64,000 nt of DNA from Isoetes taiwanensis (lineage: Eukaryota > Streptophyta > Lycopodiopsida > Isoetales > Isoetaceae), in contig JAJEKV010000062.1 in assembly GCA_021234155.1 (NCBI GenBank), positions 7,137,000 through 7,200,999 of the forward strand. The letters run 5' to 3'. The position numbers were made by a program, and so were the translations under genes. Below are positions 56,800 to 64,000 of this stretch, piece after piece. Under the pieces are notes generated by a model. The model was not told the origin of the DNA, did no database searches, and was given only the letters and a program-made list of their open reading frames with translations. Numbering within the stretch: the first letter of the stretch is position 1; the number at the start of each line of letters is the position of its first letter.

Positions 56800-57638
56800 G
56801 AAGGGTAAAAATGTACATTGCGCATTGGATTTGGAATAACCATGTACAAATTGATCCAGTTTTACAGTTGATTTTTTACGCTCAAGATATATGCAGATGC
56901 ACCATGTATCCAAACTTTCAAGCTCTTCAAACATACCCAATTTTGGCTCCCACAAATCGGCCCGTTCAAAAGGAACCCTTGAGCCAAAAAAGCCCTATCC
57001 ATGACCAAGATAATTTCAACCAAAAGCCACAAATGCTACAATCATTGGGGAACCTACTAAGTTTAATTTAGAGTTTGCTTCTATGATATATCCTTTTCTT
57101 TTAAAGGTTTCCTATGATTGTATTAAAGTGGAGGTAAGAATCCCTCTAAGGCTTTTTAGTGGATTGTTATTAATATGTTTATTACTAGGCTCCTAGTTTA
57201 GTTAGTTATGAGGCATGGCTATTGGGCTTTTCCCAAGGTTAAGTGGTCAGGATCAACCCATCGCATATTACTTTAAATGCATGGTGGTGGTATGAGTCCC
57301 TCTATGTGGATATGATGTTGAGTGTACTTTAAATCCCATGGTGGTGGTACAAGTTCCCCATGTGGATATGATGTGGAGTGTTCGTTGTGTATATCTATTC
57401 AAGAGAGCTTGAGATCCCCCATATTGGTATGATGTTGAGTGTTCATTGCATGAGAGGTAATATGCTTCTGTAATTTTGTATGGAGTCCCTCCAAAGGAAG
57501 AGTATGTTTTTTTTTAAATGATCTCTTATTAGTATCACCTAGTCTAGCCTTATGTTTTTCTTACATTATCTCTTATTAGTATCACCTAGCCTAGCTTTTA
57601 TGGTTGAGATATTGAGTAAAGGGTTGCTTTCATATATA
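56800..57638. other. Spacer with short tandem repeats
   Basis: Starts with the right GAAGG target copy. At 57,260-57,450 there are three diverged copies of a ~90-bp unit (CATGGTGGTGGTA...TGTGGATATGATGTTGAGTGT). At 57,520-57,600 there are two copies of ATCTCTTATTAGTATCACCT followed by AG(C/T)CTAGC. No gene is seen. Confidence 0.6.
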
Positions 57639-58253
57639 AATTGTATTCCATGATCACAATGATGTCTTTATACGGTATATCAGACCAAATGGCAATGTTG
57701 TTATACTAATGTTATTTAGGTAGCAATGCTGATCCTATAATCTAGAGGTTTCATATGCTTCTAGTGTGGGAGGCCTCTCATCTGTGAATCAGAAGAGAGG
57801 CCTATGGTCGTTTGTGCATTGTGGTAAAGCATTTTAGGAACCTATTGCTTTTATTTTTGGCACATCATTCTGTCTTCACTGCTATTGCAGCTGACAATGC
57901 ATTCTCCTCACATCTGCCAGTTTCCATTCTGCCAAATTGCAACATATAACCATTGACACTTGCGTGTTTGTTAGCACGTGCCTTAGTTGATCAAGCATCC
58001 TTTTGGAAATTGTGTACAACTCGCCTTTATATAAAAACTATCAATATTATAGATTGTGAGTCGGGGGTATAATTAAAGGCTAGCATTAAAGTCAGATATA
58101 GAGTCAAACTAAGAGTTAGAGTTAGCGTCAGTATTAGAGTTGCGCATAGCTTCAAATACAACATCAACACTAGAGTTAGATGGCGTGTATGCTTTTACCT
58201 GGACTAAATGTGAAGCTAATTCCGATGCATAGTTTTTCATCCAAAGCGTCAGA
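57639..58253. repeat. Direct repeat R, copy 1
   Basis: ~610 bp from AATTGTATTCCATGATCACA to CCAAAGCGTCAGA. It is found again at 60,746-62,612, where it is split by a 1.23-kb insertion. It contains irregular AGAGTTAG repeats near its right end. It is non-coding and could be an LTR-like or host repeat. Confidence 0.88.
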
Positions 58254-60745
58254 GAGTCTGCTCGTGCTTTCACTCCTGAGGAACTCCTTAGCCAAACGGC
58301 GGCACGATTGGAGCGCTATCAGCATCGAGAAGCTGTTTGCGACATGTACGATCCTGACTATGATATTGAGGGGGGTCGTGTCCGCTCACTAGCTCAGTCG
58401 GCGCCGCCTACCCCTCGTGTCCATTCTCACCTAGGGTCTCCCCCTGTTTGCAAGCACTGCTCTCAGCCCCAGTTGCCACACCATACACCGGTTCACCCCA
58501 CTCCTCATTACTACACAGACTCCAGACAGTACTTACATTCATATCCCTTCTGGTCACACTCCCTTGCCTTCCCAACCTTCTTCTACTTCCAAGGGGATGG
58601 GCTATCCTCATGCCTCTTTTGGTCCTCTCCATGTCCATGAACATCAGTCCTCCCCATCCTTTCAGCACTCAGTCCCTGTATACAACATCACTGATCTCAA
58701 GTTAAATGAGGACGGCTCCCACAGCCCTTTGCCCACGGACGTCCCTCTCTCTGGACCCCCGGGTTTCTCAGTCTCTATGCTGCCTTGTTCCTAGCCCATG
58801 GCTATGCCTCAAGGGTATATTCCAGCTTATGCTCCCCCTATGTACATGCAAGGTCCACCTCTATCCCCTGTTCAGAATCTTAAACTGACCTATCCGACTT
58901 TTGGGAATACAAAAGAGAAGCCCCTCGATCAAAGCGCCCAAGCCCACATGGAAGCATTTGAGGCATTGGCTATCCTCAATGGCCATGCTCAACCTCAACT
59001 CAAGTTCCACATCTTCTCCACCACGCTGCGTGGAGTCCCTCATTAGTGGCTCATGGCCAACAAAAGTCACTGGAAATAAAACTGGCAAGAGCTGAAGACG
59101 GCCTTTCTTTCACATTATGGCACCACGGATGATGATCAGCAACTTCTGAAGCAGCTCAATGATCTCCAGCAACAACCCACGGAGTCTGCCCGAGATTTTG
59201 CAGATCGCCTCCACATTTTTGTCAGCAAGTTCAAAGAGTACCCCACGCAAAGCCAGATTCTTGTCTGGTTTTGGCAAGGTCTTCCTCCTGCCATTCGTCT
59301 CATGACAGAGTATCTGCATCCCAAAACCTTGGAGCAAGCAATTGAATTAATCAATCACTGTGAATGTGTCCTCTCAGGGAGTTGCACTCACGGAGCTACC
59401 CTTCATGCCTCATGTCATGGTTCCTCAGAATGCAATCCAGCCACAACAATCTGCTCCTCCCCAACGCAGCCACATTTGGTGTCACATTTGTAAGTACCAA
59501 GGTCATTTTGCCAATGAGTGTAACTCCACCAATGGTCCACCTCACTGTAAACGTTGCAATATGTGTAATCATGCCACTGAAGAGTGTACTTGTGCACATC
59601 CCACACCCTTCAGGCAGAAAATGGTCTTCCAGGTATAGACAATGCCACAACAACAGCAATCGTATCCGCCTCAGCAATATCAACAAGTTCAACAACCTCA
59701 ACAATCCAAGGGTCAAGGTCCCCGACAACCGTTTGATCCTTCCAAAGCTTAGTGTTATCACTGTCAAGAATGGGGCGATAGCACCATGGCATGTCCTCAG
59801 CTTCCTCAAGTCCAAGTTCAACTTCCAGGTACCAATCAAACTGCATCAGTCTGACTCACGGCCTATCAATTATGGGTCGTGCCAATGGCAAACAAGGCCC
59901 ACGCCCAGTTTTGAAGAGGCCACCACGGCCGCCTCAACAACAGCGACCTCAGCAAGTAGCATCATCTTCCACTACTCTCGATCAACAAGCTCAAGAGGAA
60001 ATCTACCAGGCTCTCAATCCTCTGGTCCAGCCATCCAATTGGGTTGGATTAGTTTCCCGCCAGACCAAGCCCTCCTGCCCCTTGACGACATACCCCATGA
60101 CACGCAACTGCATTTGGTGTCGACACGATTCCGCATGAGGACAAAAAAAGATCCATTTTGCCCCTGATCTGGATGAACTTATGTCCCACATCATGCCTAA
60201 GGTGCGGCAAAGCATTCTCAAGCTCATGCAAGCTGCCGAATGACGCACGCTTGCCAATGTTCATGCCATCACGCGTGCTCCGCAGCGTTAGGAAGCGTCT
60301 TCCTCGTCCAAAAGCCCACGCACTCAGCAGTACCCCAACATTGTTGCTGAAGTTGAGCTTCTCAAAGAGGTCTCAGCTTCCTTGCCCCAGACTCCCGCAC
60401 CTCTGGATCCTACAGATCCCTTTTCTCATGTTCCCTTGGAACTCCAAGAAGAGCTGGCGAAAATTAAGATTCCTTTGAGTCTCGCAACTATTCACAAACT
60501 ATGTCCCACTCTCAAGGAATAGTTTCCCCTACCCACCGTTTTGGTAGGAGTGGTAGCTACTTCGACCCCCACGGTGCACGCCACGGTGGGAAATCAACAG
60601 GTCAATCATGTGCAAATTGATGGAGGTAGTACTGTCAACCTCATCACAGACAAGCTTTGGAAACAATTGGGCATCAAGCAACTCTATCGTGCCCCCTGTG
60701 ATATCAAGCTTGCCAACGGCGTCACACCTCAAGGCGTCACACCTC
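58254..60745 (+). pseudogene. gypsy gag-protease fragment between R repeats
   Basis: A coding-like fragment starting in mid-protein at the end of R1. Frame pieces: RESARAFTPEELLSQTAARL (58,250-), a Pro/His/Ser-rich stretch, then a gag domain (58,798-59,360, with YPTFGNT, AFEALAILNGHAQPQLKFHI, and, after a stop at 59,043, ARDFADRLHIFVSKF). Next come CCHC knuckles (CKYQGHFANEC near 59,490; CNHATEEC near 59,570; CYHCQEWGDSTMAC near 59,755, where Asp replaces His), a Gln-rich linker, and a retropepsin with IDGGSTVNLI (active-site D-G-G instead of D-S/T-G) near 60,620. It stops abruptly after VTPQGV at R2. No LTR, PBS, RT or integrase belongs to it. Confidence 0.8.
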
Positions 60746-61004
60746 AATTGTATTCCATGATCACAATGATATACGGTATATCAGACCAAATGGCAATGTT
60801 GTTATACTAATGTTATTTAGGCAGCAATGCCGATCCTATAATCTAGAGGTTTCGTATGCTTCTAGTGTGGGAGGCCTCTCATCTGTGAATCAGAAGAGAG
60901 GCCTACAGTCGTTTGTGCATTGTGGTAAAGCATTTTGAAAACCTATTGCTTTTATTTTTGACACATCATTCTGTCCTTCATTGCTATTGCAGCTGACAAT
61001 GCCA

Positions 61005-61032
61005 CGGTTCTATTGCGATAGCAATAGAACCG
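61005..61032. repeat. Perfect 12-bp hairpin
   Basis: CGGTTCTATTGC, loop GATA, GCAATAGAACCG, located three bases inside the left end of the insertion. Confidence 0.95.
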
Positions 61033-61387
61033 ACATTCCTTGGATGGGGACGTCCTACTTGTACCTCCTATTTATACCGCCTCCTTCCTCATTTCCAGTC
61101 ATCGGCGTTCTCTTGAGCTTATTTTCCTTATTGTTCTTTTCTAGCTCCACAAACTTCCCGCCCCCCTCTCCCTTTATCATATCCGAGCTTGTTAGTCATT
61201 TTTCCATCCATTTTCCCGTTTTCTCATTTCATGTTCCATCGTTGAAGTTGCTTCGTTTCCTGTTTGTCAGTCGGTTATCTGTATTTGTCTATTTGTCTAT
61301 ACTTCTCGGGTCGCTCTGCAGCATCTGTTTTCCTCCATGTTTCTTTCTAGTTTTATGAACGTGCATACATTCTTAGTTTTCATTTTT

Positions 61388-61822
61388 CTCGGCGTGGCAC
61401 TGTAGCCTCCGAGACTTACTTATCATTTCATTATTTTTCGACATAGCACTATGGTCTTGGAGTCATGATTCTTTTTTCATTTTCTCTCGGCGTGGCACTG
61501 TAGCCTCCGAGGCAGCATTAAACGGATATTTTCTTGCAATGGTCATTCCGCAAACGGTTTTCGATTGGTCGATTGTTGTTTCTTCCTCGGGGCTTTCTCT
61601 CGGTGTGGCTTTGTAACCTCTGAGTCAATATTTATTATTCATGTTTTCTCTCGGCGTGGCGCTGTTGCCTCCGAGATCATATTTATTGTTTTTTCTCGGC
61701 GTGGCGCTATAGCCTCCGAGGCAGCACTAATCGGTTGTTTTTTCCCGCGATGGTCATTCCGCGGACGGTTCCCGATTGGTCGGCTGTTGTTTCTTTCTTG
61801 GCGTGGCCCTGGAGCCTTCGAG
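61388..61822. repeat. Array of 26-bp palindromic motifs
   Basis: Copies of a 26-bp imperfect palindrome (CTCGG-CGT-GGC, six-base loop, GCC-T-CCGAG) at 61,388, 61,486, 61,599, 61,650, 61,695 and 61,797, with a degenerate one near 61,440. The 61,486 and 61,695 copies lie in a ~209-bp direct repeat that also shares ATGGTCATTCCGC and CGATTGGTCG strings. Confidence 0.88.
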
Positions 61823-62612
61823 TCTTCTTGCCTATGGCATTTAACTCATTGATGGGTTATTTTTTCTTTCAGCCTTGATTCTGCAGGATTATTTAAGGTC
61901 TTGCGGTTGCCATAGTGCGTGGGGTCGTGCTTCAACTATTTGCTTGGGTTTCTTCAAAAACCTAAGAAGGCGTGGTTCTTCTTCCCGATGAGGAGCAGTC
62001 ACCGAGTCTTCTCACCTTTGCATCGACCAAGTGGCGGATAAAACCATCTTTTATGTTGTATTCTTCAGTTTCATCATGCTCTCGATGATTGTCTAGTTTC
62101 GGAGCATTTAAAGTTCATATTTCCAAATTTATCTATCCCTAGTGAGGGATCCATTTGTACTCAATATTTTACAAAGCTCAATGAGAACACCACTTCACTT
62201 CGGCCAACTAGTTGTATCATAGGACCCATCCTAGGAATGCCATTCTCCTCACATCTGCCAGTTTCCGTTCTGCCAAATTGCAACATATAACCATTGACAC
62301 TTGCATGTTTGTTAGCACATGCCTTAGTTGATCAAGCATCCTCTTGGAAATTGTGTACAACTCGCCTTTATATAAAAACTATCAATATTGTAGATTGTGA
62401 GTCGTTATTAGTGTCAATCATAGGGGTATAATTAAAGGCTAGCATTAAAGTTAGATATAGAGTCAAACTAAGAGTTAGAGTTAGCGTCAGTATTAGAGTT
62501 GCGCATAGTTTTAAATACAACATCAGCACTAGATTTAGATGGCGTGTATGCTTGTACCTGCACTAAATGTGAAGCTAATTCTGATGCATAGTTTTTCATC
62601 CAAAGCGTCAGA

Positions 62613-63120
62613 CATAAAATTACTAGTAGAGTCAGTTTGAAACAACATTTATAGAGTTAATAGCAGAGTTAGTAGCAAAGAATTAGTTGAAGCACACCTG
62701 TTGTTATTAATAACAGAACACCATTTCTAGCTAAAAAATCACCAAAACTAGCCTCTTGACTCTATGGCTGACGCTAATACCCTCTTCCTCTTGTAGTGCT
62801 TGGAATTAATCTCAAAACCATTCTTTACACATGTTTGCATTGTTACATTTATTATCTAGAAACTGATTGCAATGAGTGCAAGGTGATTCCTTCGTCTATC
62901 TAACTGCTGCCAAGGGGGGTTCACAATAGTATTCCATATAAAACATGTGCATGGGTGGAGAAGGGGTTTTTTCAAACTTCTCAAGTACGTATACATGCAG
63001 TATCTCTTATCTTTTGGCGCCAAAGCTGCATGTATTTTCACGGTTCGGGCAATGGTTTCTTCTAAGGCTCAGCACTTAGAAATATGTTTGAGGGATGTGG
63101 AATGCAGTCCCTGGAAATGA
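62613..63120. other. AT-rich spacer without identifiable feature
   Basis: About 500 bp, only short frames. The first 120 bp still resemble the AGAGTTAG-rich end of R. Nothing else could be identified. Confidence 0.5.
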
Positions 63121-63686
63121 CAAGGTGGCTCAAACATGGCACGTGGGTTCCAACATGTCCCCTAGGCTCCAATATGCCAAGGTGGCTCAAACATGCCACC
63201 TAGGCTCCAATATGCCACCTAAGGTCAAACATGCCAAGGTGGCTCAAACATGCCACGTGTGCTCCAACATGCCACCTAGGCTCCAAGATGCCAAGGTGGC
63301 TCAAACACGCCATATGGGCTCCAACATGCCACCTAGGCTCCAATATGATAAGGTGGCTCAAACATGTCACCTAGGCTCCAACATGCCAAGGTTGCTCAAA
63401 CATGTCACCTAGGGTCCAACATGCCAAGGTGGCTCAAACGTGCCACATGGGCTCCAACATGCCACCCAGGCTCAAACATGCCAAGGTGGTTCAAATATGC
63501 CATAGTGGCTCAAACATGCCACGCAAGCTCCAACATACCACCTAGGCTTCAACATGCCACCTAGACTCAAACATGCCAAGGTGGCTCAAACATGCCATGC
63601 GGGCTCCAACATGGCACCTAGGCTCCAACATGCCACCTAGGCTCCAACATGCCAAGGTGTCAAACATGCCACCTAGGCTCCAACAT
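63121..63686. repeat. 19-bp minisatellite
   Basis: About 30 monomers of the types GGCTCAAACATGCCAAGGT and GGCTCCAACATGCCACCTA alternating irregularly, each 19 bp. Because 19 is not a multiple of three, open frames across it (for example 63,095-63,412) cycle through all phases with a 19-residue period; they are a by-product and not a gene. Confidence 0.95.
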
Positions 63687-63689
63687 CTT

Positions 63690-63870
63690 GCAGATTGATG
63701 ATAAAGTGCATCCTACTACCCACTGTGCTTGCCTAAAACCCAATGAGAGATTATTCCGTCTGTTGGATTATTCTGCAGCAGATAAGCAAGAAGTCTTGTA
63801 TTATTTGACTGGAGAAGCTAGTATTAGAGCAGAATATTGCTATTGCGAAGGGTGTGTATCTTGCTTCTAG
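63690..63870 (+). CDS. Short unrecognised frame at the window end
   Basis: A frame ending TAG at 63,868 gives a protein-like stretch with LKPNERLFRLLDYSAADKQ, EVLYYLTGEASIRAEY and Cys residues (CYCEGC). It has no start that I trust, since the upstream ATG lies in the minisatellite. It could be an exon or transposon fragment. I recognise no family. The sequence to 64,000 adds nothing further. Confidence 0.2.
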
Positions 63871-64000
63871 AAAGAAGAAGACATGGGGATAACAAAAGGG
63901 GCTTGTTAGTCCTGTACATCCAGGTACATAACTATTCCTGAAGACCACGGACCAAGGCAGGAATAAGGCACCAGGTCAGCATCGGGTAGTAGACCCATGC

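Larger units (their letters stand above)
61003..62235. mobile_element. 1.23-kb insertion in R2, unclassified
   Basis: Bounded by AATGC at 60,998-61,002 and 62,236-62,240, which looks like a 5-bp target duplication. It begins with a perfect 12-bp hairpin, contains TATA-like CTATTTATACC near 61,070 and the palindrome array at 61,388-61,822, and shows no coding domain (the Phe/Leu/Ser-rich frame at 60,981-61,358 is pyrimidine bias). A 5-bp duplication and an internal TATA would suit a solo LTR, but the ends are not TG...CA, so the class is open. Confidence 0.55.
60746..62612. repeat. Direct repeat R, copy 2 (interrupted)
   Basis: Matches R1 from 60,746 to 61,002 and from 62,236 to 62,612, with a few percent divergence and an 8-bp deletion near 60,771. 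Sequence to the right (AGACATAAAATTACTAG) is presumably the original continuation of R. Confidence 0.88.

Noticed and set aside
63121-63686. CRISPR-like array or repeat protein
   Set aside because: Monomers are 19 bp head to tail with no unique spacers, and the open frames are phase-cycling artefacts of a minisatellite.

Overview
The window looks like a repeat-rich stretch of a land-plant nuclear genome. Evidence for this is Ty1/copia and Ty3/gypsy LTR retrotransposons with initiator-tRNA-Met-type primer sites, non-LTR LINEs, plant-style Helitrons (TC...CTAGT ends with a 3' hairpin), a hAT-like MITE and decaying exons of a plastid-type bile-acid:sodium symporter (BASS) gene. A seedless plant (fern, lycophyte or moss) would fit the non-poly(A) LINE family, but this is only a guess. 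I found no intact host gene, no rRNA or tRNA gene and no CRISPR array. Nearly every coding region is a broken transposon gene.

Layout. 1-13,640: gene-less, CpG-rich sequence with scrambled-looking reading frames; its right end (about 12,400-13,400) is a strongly diverged copy of a ~750-bp repeat found again at 15,206-16,560. 13,650-15,205: 3' fragment of an L1-type LINE (minus) lying within that repeat. 16,896-17,067: a (TTA)n microsatellite. 17,110-21,441: 5'-truncated chromodomain-type gypsy element with polypurine tract and 3' LTR. 21,442-25,388: a second gypsy (Tat/Athila-like) integrase fragment, split by a 5'-truncated LINE (22,001-25,021) that is itself split by a hAT-like MITE with an 8-bp target duplication (23,220-23,823). 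27,391-32,400: a near full-length but decayed LINE of the same family (minus). 33,600-39,053: a nearly complete copia element with two LTRs, flanked by a ~205-bp direct duplication. 39,557-56,799: a 17.2-kb LTR retrotransposon with perfect 5-bp GAAGG target duplication, 1.7-kb LTRs, PBS and PPT, but no recognisable pol (LARD-like). It contains two near-identical 2.7-kb Helitrons, each carrying four exon pieces of a BASS gene. 57,639-62,612: two copies of a ~600-bp repeat flanking a gypsy gag-protease fragment, the second copy interrupted by a 1.23-kb insertion containing an array of short palindromes. 63,121-63,686: a 19-bp minisatellite.

The cross-cutting observation is that paired copies in the window (LTRs of the 17-kb element, the two Helitrons, the ~750-bp repeat) differ mostly at CAG/CTG trinucleotides, usually with a CG-containing string in one copy. 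This looks like systematic consensus error at CHG-methylated sites rather than biology, and it may also explain the odd composition of the first 13.6 kb and many frameshifts. All boundaries were read by eye; no alignment or database search was run.
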